From NCBI GenBank assembly GCA_015478775.1, contig JADMKP010000008.1, forward strand, positions 1 to 64,000: a DNA stretch of 64,000 bases. Direction: 5' to 3'. Under the pieces are notes generated by a model. That model was not told where the DNA came from. It ran no database searches and was given only the letters and a program-made list of their open reading frames with translations. The stretch is from Fermentimonas sp. Its GTDB lineage: Bacteria > Bacteroidota > Bacteroidia > Bacteroidales > Dysgonomonadaceae. Positions 44,299-53,545 of the stretch are shown here, in pieces (position 1 is the stretch's first letter; each line of letters opens with the position of its first letter). A program made the translations under genes and the position numbers.

Positions 44299-44353
44299 AT
44301 TGTTCTTGCCTCACTCTTGCTTTACTCATACCTTACTCGTAACTTGCTCGGTT
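44299..44353. repeat. 11-bp-period tandem array, second locus
   Basis: Five consecutive 11-base units: ATTGTTCTTGC (44299), CTCACTCTTGC (44310), TTTACTCATAC (44321), CTTACTCGTAA (44332), CTTGCTCGGTT (44343). The consensus TTTACTCTTGC equals that of the array at 15578-15643, about 28.7 kb away. This array has a single orientation. It fills part of the 309-bp gap upstream of guaA. Confidence 0.6.
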
Positions 44354-44426
44354 AAACCCCTTTTATATACAGCCAAAGTAGCACCAGTATAACACCAATT
44401 AAACAGAGACGTTTGAGCATACTCAT
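44352..44426 (-). CDS. Possible 24-residue membrane peptide
   Basis: A minus-strand frame from ATG 44426 to TAA 44352 encodes MSMLKRLCLIGVILVLL followed by WLYIKGV. A basic start, about 15 hydrophobic residues and a basic end form one textbook membrane span. It lies in the gap between the TPR/PD40 gene and guaA, directly against the 11-bp array. No -7 box was found upstream. The composition is unlike the surrounding AT-rich spacer, but such a short frame can occur by chance. Confidence 0.33.
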   Translation of the reverse strand: MSMLKRLCLIGVILVLLWLYIKGV

Positions 44427-44491
44427 AACCACTTATTTTATTATATGGTGATTCTTTTCTAATTTCGATTAAATCGGTTTCATACTTTTCT

Positions 44492-44499
44492 TATCTTTG
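44492..44499 (+). promoter_or_regulatory. Promoter -7 box of guaA
   Basis: TATCTTTG followed by C, 26 bp before the ATG. An 11-base palindrome CGATTAAATCG (44466-44476) sits where the -33 region would be and could be an operator. Confidence 0.55.
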
Positions 44500-44525
44500 C
44501 ACTCATAAACAAAGAACTAAGTATT

Positions 44526-46046
44526 ATGCACGAAAAAATAATTATCCTCGATTTCGGATCACAAACTACACAGCTCATAGGTAGACGAGTTAGAGACTTA
44601 AGCACTTATTGTGAGATTGTACCTTATAATAAATTTCCTTTTGGTGATGAATCCGTTAAAGGGGTTATCTTATCTGGAAGCCCTTTCTCAGTTAATGAAG
44701 AAAATGCCTTCAAGACAGACTTAACCAATATAAGAGGTAAATATCCGGTATTGGGCATCTGTTACGGGGCACAGCTGATGGCGAATTTGGCAGGCGGAAA
44801 AGTTTGTAAACCCAATAGCAGGGAGTATGGTCGTGCACATCTCAATATTTACGATAAAAACGATAAGCTTTTTGCCAATATCAAACAAAACAGTGAAGTG
44901 TGGATGTCGCATGGAGATACCATAGTAAACGCTCCAGAAAATTTTACACGGGTTGCTTCAACAGAAGATGTAGATTGGGCAGCATATAGAATAAAGGATG
45001 AAGAAACTTGGGGTGTGCAGTTTCATCCCGAGGTATTCCATACCGAGCATGGCCATGACTTGATAGACAATTTTCTTACTATTTGTGGAATGAAGCGCGA
45101 CTGGACCCCGGCATCTTTTGTAGAATCAACTGTTAAAGAGTTGAGAGAAGAGCTGGGTAATGACAAAGTCATACTTGCATTGTCGGGTGGCGTAGATTCT
45201 TCGGTTACAGCGGTATTGTTAAATAAAGCTATTGGAGAAAATCTTACCTGTGTGTTTGTAGATCATGGTTTATTGCGTAAAAATGAGTTCGAAAATGTCT
45301 TAAGAGATTATGAACATCTTGGTTTGCACGTAATTGGTGTTGATGCTAAGAATTATTTCTACAATGAACTTGAAGGTGTAACCGATCCTGAAAAGAAAAG
45401 AAAGATAATTGGCAAAGGTTTTATAGATGTATTTGATTCTGAAGCTGCCAAGCTTAAAGACATTAAATGGTTGGCACAAGGAACTATATATCCCGATATT
45501 ATTGAATCTCTCTCTATAACTGGTGTTACAATTAAAAGTCACCATAACGTAGGTGGACTGCCCGAAAAGATGAACCTTAAGCTGTGTGAGCCTCTAAAAC
45601 TTCTTTTTAAAGATGAGGTGCGTAAAATTGGATTGGAGCTTGGAATGCAGCCTAACTTAATTCATCGCCATCCTTTCCCTGGGCCGGGGCTTGGTATTCG
45701 AATTCTTGGAGACATAACTCCTAATAAGGTTCGTATTGTTCAGGAGGCAGACGATATTTATATTTCTGAATTGCGTGCAGCAGGTTTGTATAACGAGGTA
45801 TGGCAAGCTGGTGCAATCTTACTACCGGTGCAATCCGTAGGAGTGATGGGCGATGAGCGTACATACGAAAATACTATCGCATTGCGAGCAGTTACATCTA
45901 AGGATGCGATGACTGCCGACTGGGCACGATTGCCGTATGAGTTCCTTGCAAAAGTATCTAATGAAATTATAAATAAAGTGCAAGGTGTAAATAGGGTAGT
46001 GTATGATGTTTCGTCAAAACCACCTGCTACAATAGAATGGGAGTAG
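44526..46046 (+). CDS. guaA: GMP synthase (glutamine-hydrolysing)
   Basis: Converts XMP to GMP using glutamine and ATP. The 506-residue protein joins a class I amidotransferase (nucleophile Cys in [10 protein letters not shown] near residue 80, HPE in [10 protein letters not shown]) to an ATP pyrophosphatase domain (PP-loop [14 protein letters not shown] near 218) and the dimerisation domain ending [16 protein letters not shown]. All domains are complete. It is convergent with the PgpH-like gene, 3 bp between stops and no terminator in the gap. Confidence 0.97.
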   Translation: MHEKIIILDFGSQTTQLIGRRVRDLSTYCEIVPYNKFPFGDESVKGVILSGSPFSVNEENAFKTDLTNIRGKYPVLGICYGAQLMANLAGGKVCKPNSREYGRAHLNIYDKNDKLFANIKQNSEVWMSHGDTIVNAPENFTRVASTEDVDWAAYRIKDEETWGVQFHPEVFHTEHGHDLIDNFLTICGMKRDWTPASFVESTVKELREELGNDKVILALSGGVDSSVTAVLLNKAIGENLTCVFVDHGLLRKNEFENVLRDYEHLGLHVIGVDAKNYFYNELEGVTDPEKKRKIIGKGFIDVFDSEAAKLKDIKWLAQGTIYPDIIESLSITGVTIKSHHNVGGLPEKMNLKLCEPLKLLFKDEVRKIGLELGMQPNLIHRHPFPGPGLGIRILGDITPNKVRIVQEADDIYISELRAAGLYNEVWQAGAILLPVQSVGVMGDERTYENTIALRAVTSKDAMTADWARLPYEFLAKVSNEIINKVQGVNRVVYDVSSKPPATIEWE

Positions 46047-46049
46047 TGA

Positions 46050-48122
46050 TTATGTTTTTACCAACTCGGGATAAGCCATTCTGGTGTGGTAAATTGTCAT
46101 AAGTTTATCAACAAATACATTCTTAACTGTTTGAACATCTCTAAAAGTGATAGGTGCAGATTTGAAATATCCTTCACTCAGCTGAGAATCAATTATTTTA
46201 TCAACTAGCTGGCGAATTGTCTCTTCGTTATATAAGGGGAGACTTCGTGAGGCTGCTTCTACCGAATCGGCCATCATCATAATAGCACTTTCTTTTGTAA
46301 AAGGATTTGGACCCGGATAGCGGAAGTTGGCCTCGTTAGCTTCTTTGCCCGGATTTGCATTTATCCACGAGTTGTAGAAATACTTAGGCATACTCGTGCC
46401 ATGGTGCGTTTCAATAAAATCTATAATTTGTTGGGGTATATTGTTTTTCTGTGCAATTTTTACTCCATCTTTCACATGATTAATAATGATACGGGCACTC
46501 TCCTCGAAGGGAAGACCGGCATGTGGATTCATTCCTGGTGCCTGATTTTCTGTAAAAAAGGCAGGATTTACCATTTTCCCAATATCATGATATAAAGCTC
46601 CTGTTCTGATTAGTGAAGCATTTGCTCCTAGTTTTACTGCAGCCGCCATTGCCAGGTTAGATACCTGCAGAGAGTGTTGAAATGTACCTGGTGTCTTTTC
46701 TGACAACTCCTTAAGTAGGGGCTTATCTATGTTAGATAGTTCTACAAGTGTGACACCCGAGATGAAGCCAAATGATTTCTCAACTAAGTATATTAAAGAG
46801 TAGGAGAACATAATAAGAATAAAGTTGATAAGGAAGTAGATGAGCATCACCCAGTTTCCTTCTGTAACATTACCTTCCTGATACATTACTAATCCCAGAT
46901 ATACAAACGAGTAGGTAAATAAAATAAAGAAGGAACTTCTGATTAATTGTGAACGCTCTGATAACTCTTTCAACATGAAAATAGATACCATTGTGGCTGA
47001 TATCTGAAGAACAATAAACTCGAAAGGAAACTGAACCATCAAAGAACTTAAAATGATAGTTATTAAACTTGCAAATAAGGCAGTTCTGGAGTCTATAAAT
47101 GTTCTTATTAATATCGTAACTATAGTAAACGGAATTATATATACATTATAAAGATCAAGATGTATTGTGAGTGCCGTAAGCCCTACAAATAGTACTATCA
47201 ACAAAAGCATAAATATTACATGCATCCTGTTTCTCCATTCATGTGGCCTGAAATATAATAGATACAAATAAAAAGAGGATAGCATAAATAAAATCAAAAC
47301 AAACTGGCCCACAAGCTTCCATGTGCTCTTATTTGCACCTCCACTGCGCTCTTCAGAAACTTGCTTTAAAGAGGACAGAATGTTGAATGTACGCGAATCA
47401 ACTATCTCTCCCTGATCTATAATACGCTGTCCCTGTTGCACCATACCCCTGCTAATATCAACCTGTTGAATAAATTCTAAACGGGCTTTTTCTGAAAATG
47501 CTGCATCGTAAATTATATTTTCTGTTATGTATTCATTGATGTTTGCCGACTTTAAAACACTGTCATACACACCTTCGGGTGTTTCATTCATTACTTTCTC
47601 ATAAGCAGAGCGAATGGTGAAGAACGATTCTATATCTCTAGATTCAGCAATATTACCTTTGCGAAGTCGTAATGCGCCAGTTTTAGAATTTCTTATTCTA
47701 TCATAGTCGTCAGATTTCATGATGCCTGTTTTGTAGATCTCATTCAAGCTTTTTCGGATATACAATTTATATTCGGGTGACAGCTCAGATAGTCGTGTAT
47801 TTAAGTTTACATCAGTGTCGAAATTGGCTAAAGCATTTACTTCAACGCCCTCGTTAACTTCAAAATAGGGTTCGTAAAATTCTAAAATACTATCCTGCTC
47901 GGCCTTAAGCTGGTCTGCTGGTTTGTATATTGGAAAGTCAAAAGGAGCAGTCAGAAGTCCATACTGCCATGGCCTCCCTTCACTAAAAACATATTTAAAA
48001 CTACTTTGACGAGGAAATATATATGTGAGAATAAGTATGGCTGTAACAAACAACAGTGGGATAAAAACCTTAGTTTTTATCCTAGTACTCTTTTTCTTAG
48101 TTTTATTTTTTGATGAATTCAT
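46050..48122 (-). CDS. 7TM-HD phosphodiesterase, PgpH-like
   Basis: 690-residue membrane protein: N-terminal membrane segment (about 19-38), extracytoplasmic 7TMR-HDED region (about 40-265), seven membrane segments (about 268-455), and a cytosolic HD domain with LSNLAMAAAVKLG, GALYHDIGKM, HVKDGVKIA and HHGTSMPKYF. The order equals Listeria PgpH, which hydrolyses the second messenger c-di-AMP. The substrate is inferred from architecture. A -7 box is seen at 48164-48171. Confidence 0.9.
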   Translation of the reverse strand: MNSSKNKTKKKSTRIKTKVFIPLLFVTAILILTYIFPRQSSFKYVFSEGRPWQYGLLTAPFDFPIYKPADQLKAEQDSILEFYEPYFEVNEGVEVNALANFDTDVNLNTRLSELSPEYKLYIRKSLNEIYKTGIMKSDDYDRIRNSKTGALRLRKGNIAESRDIESFFTIRSAYEKVMNETPEGVYDSVLKSANINEYITENIIYDAAFSEKARLEFIQQVDISRGMVQQGQRIIDQGEIVDSRTFNILSSLKQVSEERSGGANKSTWKLVGQFVLILFMLSSFYLYLLYFRPHEWRNRMHVIFMLLLIVLFVGLTALTIHLDLYNVYIIPFTIVTILIRTFIDSRTALFASLITIILSSLMVQFPFEFIVLQISATMVSIFMLKELSERSQLIRSSFFILFTYSFVYLGLVMYQEGNVTEGNWVMLIYFLINFILIMFSYSLIYLVEKSFGFISGVTLVELSNIDKPLLKELSEKTPGTFQHSLQVSNLAMAAAVKLGANASLIRTGALYHDIGKMVNPAFFTENQAPGMNPHAGLPFEESARIIINHVKDGVKIAQKNNIPQQIIDFIETHHGTSMPKYFYNSWINANPGKEANEANFRYPGPNPFTKESAIMMMADSVEAASRSLPLYNEETIRQLVDKIIDSQLSEGYFKSAPITFRDVQTVKNVFVDKLMTIYHTRMAYPELVKT

Positions 48123-48163
48123 TACCTCTATATGTTAACTTTGAAAATTGTAATTACAACAAT

Positions 48164-48171
48164 CAAAACTA
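48164..48171 (-). promoter_or_regulatory. Promoter -7 box of the PgpH-like gene
   Basis: Minus-strand TAGTTTTG matches TAnnTTTG, 42 bp before the start codon. A near-palindrome (TTTGA, TTGT around AATT, then ACAA, TCAAA; 48140-48167) overlaps its downstream side and may be an operator. Confidence 0.42.
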
Positions 48172-48194
48172 TGTATTGTTTCTTATATATGATT

Positions 48195-48229
48195 AACCCT
48201 AAAGTATCTGGTTTCATTTTAGGGTTTTT
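48195..48229 (+). terminator. Orphan terminator-like hairpin between divergent genes
   Basis: AACCCTAAA (48195-48203) pairs with TTTAGGGTT (48218-48226), followed by T's. No annotated plus-strand gene precedes it, so it would end either read-through or a short transcript from the -7-like TAACTTTG at 48136-48143. Confidence 0.5.
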
Positions 48230-48256
48230 GTATTTAAATTTATTAGATTACTTTTG
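48227..48256 (+). promoter_or_regulatory. Promoter of the glycosyltransferase/Stealth pair
   Basis: TTTG (48227-48230), 18-bp gap, TACTTTTG (48249-48256). The -33 element overlaps the T tract of the hairpin. The ATG at 48315 follows after about 50 bases. Confidence 0.5.
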
Positions 48257-48314
48257 TAACCGTCTATTATACAAATGACAATTATACAAAGTTAATTATA
48301 TTTTCTGTTTTAGA

Positions 48315-49385
48315 ATGAAAAAACGACTACTTGTAGATCTATCATCACTTAAAAATATATATTCTGGATTGGGCCAAATTGCTCTTAGTTATGGTAATTA
48401 CTTTAAAGAAAATTATAAATCCGAAATTTTCCCTTACGACATAACATTATTACTTCCTAGAAAATATTTTGGTGAATTTGGAAATGAAGTAAACTATTTA
48501 TCCTCATCAAATTTTCTCCGTAAAAACAAACTTTTTCCTTTCCCTAAATACGATATTTGGCATTCAATTCATCAGTTAAGCAGATACCGGCCAATTTATA
48601 AGGATACCAAATATATACTTACAATACACGATTTGAATTTTCTCTATGAGAAAACCGCAAATAGCAGACAGAAAAGATTCATAAAGATTCAAAATAAAGT
48701 AGACAGAGCTAATGAGATAGTATGCATTTCGCATTTTACAAAAAAAGAGGTAGAAAAAAATCTTAGTTTAAAGGGTAAAGAGTGTAAAGTTATATATAAT
48801 AGAGTTCCGTTAATCAAGAATGATATGGCAGTGAAGCCGACTTTTGAAATTAATGAGCCTTTTTTCTTTACACTAGGTGTCATCAACCCCAAGAAGAATT
48901 TCCATGTTTTATTGGATATGATGAAGCTGATGCCCGATAGGCATCTTTATATAACGGGTATACAAGCTGATATAAAACAAAATAGTTATGCTAATTTAAT
49001 AAAGCATCGCATAAAACAGGAAAATATCCAAAATGTAACTTTAAGAGGTCCCGTTACGCATGAAGAAAAGGTTTGGATGTATCAAAACTGTCAGGCTTTT
49101 TTATTCCCTTCTCTTCTCGAAGGGTTTGGTTTACCCGTTATTGAGGCGATGCAATTTGGTAAACCCGTATTTACTTCTGTAGAAACTAGTTTGAAAGAGA
49201 TTGGAGGCGAGTTTGCTTATTTTTGGAAGAATTTTAATCCAATTGAAATGAAAAAATTGATAGAAGATAATTTAAATAAGTTCTATCAAAACAATACTTT
49301 AATTGAGAAAGAAAAAGAATATGCTCAAATATTTTCATGCGAGCAGCATTTCAATGAATATGACAAGTTATACAGGGCAGTATGA
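48315..49385 (+). CDS. Glycosyltransferase, GT4 type
   Basis: 356-residue GT-B fold enzyme. The N-terminal part includes DIWHSIHQLSRY and YILTIHDLNFLYEK; the C-terminal part has FFFTLGVINPKKNFHVLL and the donor-binding FLFPSLLEGFGLPVIEAMQFG with the E(x7)E pattern. It transfers a sugar from a nucleotide donor to a glycan at the cytosolic side of the membrane. Donor and acceptor are not predictable. The following Stealth gene begins inside its last 32 bp, so they are coupled. AT content is slightly higher than in nearby housekeeping genes. Confidence 0.88.
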   Translation: MKKRLLVDLSSLKNIYSGLGQIALSYGNYFKENYKSEIFPYDITLLLPRKYFGEFGNEVNYLSSSNFLRKNKLFPFPKYDIWHSIHQLSRYRPIYKDTKYILTIHDLNFLYEKTANSRQKRFIKIQNKVDRANEIVCISHFTKKEVEKNLSLKGKECKVIYNRVPLIKNDMAVKPTFEINEPFFFTLGVINPKKNFHVLLDMMKLMPDRHLYITGIQADIKQNSYANLIKHRIKQENIQNVTLRGPVTHEEKVWMYQNCQAFLFPSLLEGFGLPVIEAMQFGKPVFTSVETSLKEIGGEFAYFWKNFNPIEMKKLIEDNLNKFYQNNTLIEKEKEYAQIFSCEQHFNEYDKLYRAV

Positions 49386-50316
49386 TATAGATTTGGTTTA
49401 TCTTTGGGTAGACGGTAGTGACGAGGAATGGTTGAACAAGAAAAAACGATTCTTAGGTGAGGATGTCAACCACAATTCTGAGGCAACATCCAAAGCACGC
49501 AATGCTGATAATAATGAATTAATTTATTCTTTGCGATCGGTAGAAAAAAATGCTCCTTGGTTACGTAAAATATTTATTGTTACTGATGGACAAAAACCAA
49601 GGTGGCTAGATTTACAGAACGATAGAGTTGAAATTGTTGATATACGCGAGCTAATTCCCCCTGAAGCATTACCTTGTTATAATTCGGTAATAATAGAACA
49701 TTTCCTATACAAAATACCCGGCTTAGCTGAGCATTTCTTGTATTCTAATGATGATATGTTCATTAATATAGAAGTATCTCCCTATTTCTTTTTCACAAAA
49801 GAGGGTTTTCCTATTGTTAGACTGCAGCGCACCCATAGTAATAAATGGCTTAATAAATGCAGGAAAGTTTTGAAATTGCATACTAATATTTACAGAAAAA
49901 CCATTGAAAGGGCAGCTCTACTAATTTATAAAAAATATGGTAAATATTATTCGGGTATTCCTCATCATAATATAGATTCTTATTTAAAATCAGATTATAA
50001 ATGTGCTTCAGCTGATATATTCAGTCAGGAGATTGGTTCAACTGCAACTCATCATATAAGGAGTGAAAAAGATATCCAGCGTATTATTTATCTATACTAT
50101 GCATTAGCTGTAGGCCGAGGTAAACTTCGTTATGTGACAAGAAAAGAGTCGTGTAGAATTCGTCTTCATAAACCGGACTATATGCACTTCATTAAGAAGT
50201 ATAATCCACACTTGTTTTGTTTAAACGACAGTCATCATGCAACGGATGCCGACCGTGCCCGGGTTGAGCCTTTTCTTAAATGTTTATTCCCTACTAAATC
50301 TTCTTTTGAACTCTAA
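49354..50316 (+). CDS. Stealth-family sugar-phosphate transferase (first copy)
   Basis: About 320 residues with the Stealth conserved regions: CR1 IDLVYLWVDGSDEEW, CR2 LRSVEKNAPWLRKIFIVTDG and QKPRWL, CR3 HFLYSNDDMFINI, and CR4 near FCLNDSHHA. Such enzymes move hexose-1-phosphate from a nucleotide sugar to a growing polysaccharide, forming phosphodiester-linked glycans. I place the start at ATG 49354 or 49360, just before CR1; a TTG at 49303 is possible. It is coupled to the glycosyltransferase and lies tail to tail with a second Stealth gene, 16 bp away. Confidence 0.87.
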   Translation: MNMTSYTGQYDIDLVYLWVDGSDEEWLNKKKRFLGEDVNHNSEATSKARNADNNELIYSLRSVEKNAPWLRKIFIVTDGQKPRWLDLQNDRVEIVDIRELIPPEALPCYNSVIIEHFLYKIPGLAEHFLYSNDDMFINIEVSPYFFFTKEGFPIVRLQRTHSNKWLNKCRKVLKLHTNIYRKTIERAALLIYKKYGKYYSGIPHHNIDSYLKSDYKCASADIFSQEIGSTATHHIRSEKDIQRIIYLYYALAVGRGKLRYVTRKESCRIRLHKPDYMHFIKKYNPHLFCLNDSHHATDADRARVEPFLKCLFPTKSSFEL

Positions 50317-50332
50317 TACAGATAGCTGTTTT

Positions 50333-51325
50333 TTATAATTCAAATCCAGATTTCTCAGGTAGAATTGTTTCAAATGCTTTCTCTAATTCTTTCATTACTT
50401 TTTCATAATTCCTGATATGAGCATTATCATTTAAGCAGATAAGCTTGTATTTCTGATCATAAATGGCTTTTATTGCTTGCTTTGATCTGAGTACTAGAGG
50501 GAACATTTTTGTATCCTTGTAAGTATTGTAAGGCTCGAAGTTTGATTGACATATCTGCCATGTGCGAAATAACTCCTGTGTGTAGTCCTCTGGACTTCTG
50601 AATCGATTTTCAGAAGCTTTAGTTAGTTTGTCACCTGCATAATCCCATACTTCATCAAATGTAGATTTTAAGTAAGGCTGTGCGTTATGTGGAGTGATTA
50701 GTGTTATAAATTTGTCGTATGGTTTCAATAATCGGGTGAGTCTCGATTTTTTTCCGTATTCTGGATGATACCATTTGTGATGATCACGCTTTAACACCGT
50801 ATGTTTATCGAATCGTTCATTAATAATTTTAATGTTGTTTTTCAAACATTTAGACCATAGCCCCATTCCAGAATTGTAACGAAAAGCAGCAATATCATTG
50901 GGTAGTCCATTTTTAAAGAACCTCTCTGGAGTGATATTATTAATGATGAAGAAATCATCATTAAAATAAACAAAGTTATCTGCTAATCCAGGTATTTTAT
51001 GAAGATGTATCTCAATTAGTGAAGAGTTAAATACTGGCAGATATTGTGTGGGAATATAGTCTGAATGATTTATAAGTGAAAGCTTTGGGTGATTTTCATT
51101 TAACCATTCGGGCTTTTGTCCACTTGTTACAAAATGAACTTTTCTAACCCATGGAGCAAATTTTTCAACACCTCTGAACCAATATTTTAAAAAACCATAA
51201 TCGCGAAAGCGTGCTTCTGAGACTTCGTTCTTAGTATTGTCTATTTTGCCCGAATATTTTTTAAAATCTTCCTTCCATTTTGGGTCGTCCATATCTACCC
51301 AAGTCACCACAAAATCAATCTCCAT
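50333..51325 (-). CDS. Stealth-family sugar-phosphate transferase (second copy)
   Basis: 330 residues with the same regions: CR1 IDFVVTWVDMDDPKW at the very N-terminus, CR2 FRGVEKFAPWVRKVHFVTSG and QKPEWLN, CR3 NFVYFNDDFFIIN, and CR4 ICLNDNAHI. It is a paralogue of the convergent neighbour; both proteins even end alike (PTKSSFEL and PEKSGFEL). It follows gltX after 16 bp and so is probably transcribed with it, unlike its twin. Substrates are unknown; two copies may use different sugars or act in sequence. Confidence 0.88.
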   Translation of the reverse strand: MEIDFVVTWVDMDDPKWKEDFKKYSGKIDNTKNEVSEARFRDYGFLKYWFRGVEKFAPWVRKVHFVTSGQKPEWLNENHPKLSLINHSDYIPTQYLPVFNSSLIEIHLHKIPGLADNFVYFNDDFFIINNITPERFFKNGLPNDIAAFRYNSGMGLWSKCLKNNIKIINERFDKHTVLKRDHHKWYHPEYGKKSRLTRLLKPYDKFITLITPHNAQPYLKSTFDEVWDYAGDKLTKASENRFRSPEDYTQELFRTWQICQSNFEPYNTYKDTKMFPLVLRSKQAIKAIYDQKYKLICLNDNAHIRNYEKVMKELEKAFETILPEKSGFEL

Positions 51326-51341
51326 AGTTTTGCCTGTTTAT

Positions 51342-52868
51342 TTATTCTTCACTCTGAGGGAGTCTGGCAATAGCAAGCTCCATTCTTTTTATAGTTTCAT
51401 CTTTGCCAATTAATTCGATTATGTTGAACATATGTGGACCTTTGCTTTCTCCTACAATAGCAAGTCGGAAAGCATTCATTATATTACCCATATGCAACTC
51501 GTTGGTTTGTATCCATTCTTTAACAACGGATTCAAGATTGGCAGAAGAAAAGTCATCTGTTTGTTTTAGTAGCTCTGTGAGTTGCTGCATATGCTCATTG
51601 CTATCTTTTTTCCAGCGTTTGCGAACTGTCTTTTCGTCGTAGCTCTCTGGTGTTATAAAGAAAAATGATGACTGGTCCCATAACTCTTCAATAAAATGAA
51701 CTCTCTCTTTAAGTAATGCAACAATGCCCACTACTTTATCGAAAGGTGATTCTATGCCTTTTTCTTTTAATAAAGGATTAAATAGTTTCGCAACATCTTC
51801 ATCCTGCATCTTCATAATGTATTGATGGTTATACCATTTTGCTTTCTCCAGATCAAATTTGGCACCGCTTTTACTGCACCGCTCAAATGAAAATGCTTCA
51901 ACTAGTTCTTCTATAGAAAAGAGTTCCTGTTCTGTGCCTGGGTTCCAGCCAAGGAAGGCAAGAAAGTTGATGATTGCATCTGGCAAGTACCCCGACTCGC
52001 GATATCCGGAAGAGATTTCATTTGTTGCAGGATCTTTCCATTCAAGAGGGAAAACAGGAAACCCTAAGCGATCGCCATCGCGTTTGCTCAATTTACCTTT
52101 TCCATCAGGTTTTAAAAGAAGAGGAAGGTGCGCAAATTGAGGCATACTTTCTTCCCAGTTTAAACTTTTATATAGCCATACATGAAGAGGTGCAGATGGA
52201 AGCCACTCTTCTCCCCTGATAACATGTGTTATTTTCATTAGATAATCATCTACCACGTTTGCTAGGTGATAGGTTGGGAGTTCGTCGGCCGACTTATATA
52301 TTACTTTATCGTCTAGTATTGATGAGTTGATAATTACCTCACCACGAATCATATCATTTACGATAATATCATGACCGGGTTCTACTTTTATACGAATTAC
52401 GTATTGTGTTCCTGCTTCAATAAGAGTCTTAGTTTCATCAACCGATAGCGTGAGTGAGTTTCTCATGCTCTCTCTTGTAGATGCATCGTACTGAAAATTA
52501 GGTATTTCATTTCTCTTTGTATCCAACTCTTCGGGTGTATCAAAAGCGATATAAGCCGCATCATCATTCAATAGCTGATCTACATATTTTTTGTAAATAT
52601 CTTTGCGTTCAGATTGCTTATAGGGACCGTAGTTCCCACCTTTTGCAGGACTTTCATCAAATTCGAGTCCAAGCCAATTAAATGTTTCTTGAATATATTC
52701 TTCTGCTCCTTCTACAAACCTTGTAGAGTCAGTATCTTCAATTCTAAGTATAAAATCACCACCTTGCTGCTTAGCATATAGGTAGTTATATAATGCAGTA
52801 CGAACACCTCCAATATGCAATGGCCCTGTGGGGCTGGGGGCAAAACGTACTCTTCTTTTATTATTCAT
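51342..52868 (-). CDS. gltX: Glutamate--tRNA ligase
   Basis: Class I aminoacyl-tRNA synthetase charging tRNA-Glu. The 508-residue protein has the HIGH-type motif in [17 protein letters not shown], the KMSKS-type motif KLSKRDG near residue 258, and the C-terminal anticodon-binding helices. Complete and normal in length. A -7 box lies 30 bp upstream. The second Stealth gene follows closely on the same strand. Confidence 0.96.
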   Translation of the reverse strand: MNNKRRVRFAPSPTGPLHIGGVRTALYNYLYAKQQGGDFILRIEDTDSTRFVEGAEEYIQETFNWLGLEFDESPAKGGNYGPYKQSERKDIYKKYVDQLLNDDAAYIAFDTPEELDTKRNEIPNFQYDASTRESMRNSLTLSVDETKTLIEAGTQYVIRIKVEPGHDIIVNDMIRGEVIINSSILDDKVIYKSADELPTYHLANVVDDYLMKITHVIRGEEWLPSAPLHVWLYKSLNWEESMPQFAHLPLLLKPDGKGKLSKRDGDRLGFPVFPLEWKDPATNEISSGYRESGYLPDAIINFLAFLGWNPGTEQELFSIEELVEAFSFERCSKSGAKFDLEKAKWYNHQYIMKMQDEDVAKLFNPLLKEKGIESPFDKVVGIVALLKERVHFIEELWDQSSFFFITPESYDEKTVRKRWKKDSNEHMQQLTELLKQTDDFSSANLESVVKEWIQTNELHMGNIMNAFRLAIVGESKGPHMFNIIELIGKDETIKRMELAIARLPQSEE

Positions 52869-52897
52869 AATTAATTAGGTTGTCTTTTATTTGATTG

Positions 52898-52905
52898 CAA
52901 AGATA
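52898..52905 (-). promoter_or_regulatory. Promoter -7 box of gltX
   Basis: Minus-strand TATCTTTG followed by C, 30 bp before the gltX ATG. Confidence 0.5.
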
Positions 52906-52921
52906 TATAAAATTGTTAAAG

Positions 52922-53545
52922 TCAGAGTATTAACCGAGCTTCTTTTCCCATGTTAAACAAAAGGTCGAGTATACTCAGGTTATTAATAAAGCCATATTTT
53001 GAAGCAAAAACTTGATAATATGGTTCTGTTCTATAGTCTGATTCTTTCTTTGGATGAATTTTTTCTCGTAAATCTATATAATTCTCAATCTCTTCTTTCA
53101 TATATGTCTCGGTATAACAGACTTTGCTTTCTATCCCTATGATGCAACATATAAGGTGTCTAAGTTCTTCATTAAAATCGTGAAGAAATTCAATTTTCCT
53201 TTCATAGAACGGTCTGAAGTCGTCTTCAAAATATTGAAAGTAAGGAGTAGAATTATATGCCGAAAGTATAGCATTCCAATGCAAGTGCTGCCAATTACCA
53301 TGGTCTGCAATACGAATGTCTTTCATTTTACTATTGTCTTTATCTGGCTTCACAATTGGAATGCTTAAAGATAAGGGTCCGTTTGCACCAGCTATAGTAC
53401 ATCTGTTGCGATAAGACTGTTTCTGATAATTGTCATTAATTTCAATAAAAACAATCTCACTCCTGTAGAGTGAAGCGTAATACTCTACAGGGGCTAAATA
53501 TAATGAAGAAAGAAGAGTTGTTTGTTTGTTACTGAAAGGCATCAT
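52922..53545 (-). CDS. WbqC-family protein
   Basis: About 207 residues of the WbqC type. The opening LLSSLYLAPVEYYASL, the segment NDNYQKQSYRNRCTIAGANG and SIPIVK match the family; the conserved HWNAILSAYNSTPYF is also present. WbqC proteins occur in polysaccharide loci and next to lepB in Bacteroidetes; their chemistry is not established. I choose the ATG at 53545, which overlaps the lepB stop by 4 bp (ATGA); a start 12 codons earlier would overlap lepB by 40 bp. Last gene of dapB-lepB-wbqC. Confidence 0.85.
   Translation of the reverse strand: MMPFSNKQTTLLSSLYLAPVEYYASLYRSEIVFIEINDNYQKQSYRNRCTIAGANGPLSLSIPIVKPDKDNSKMKDIRIADHGNWQHLHWNAILSAYNSTPYFQYFEDDFRPFYERKIEFLHDFNEELRHLICCIIGIESKVCYTETYMKEEIENYIDLREKIHPKKESDYRTEPYYQVFASKYGFINNLSILDLLFNMGKEARLIL

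Noticed and set aside
48171-48278. 35-codon frame across the hairpin and promoter upstream of the glycosyltransferase
   Set aside because: It overlaps the hairpin and -7 box, and its composition (Leu, Tyr, Phe, Asn) is that of random AT-rich sequence.
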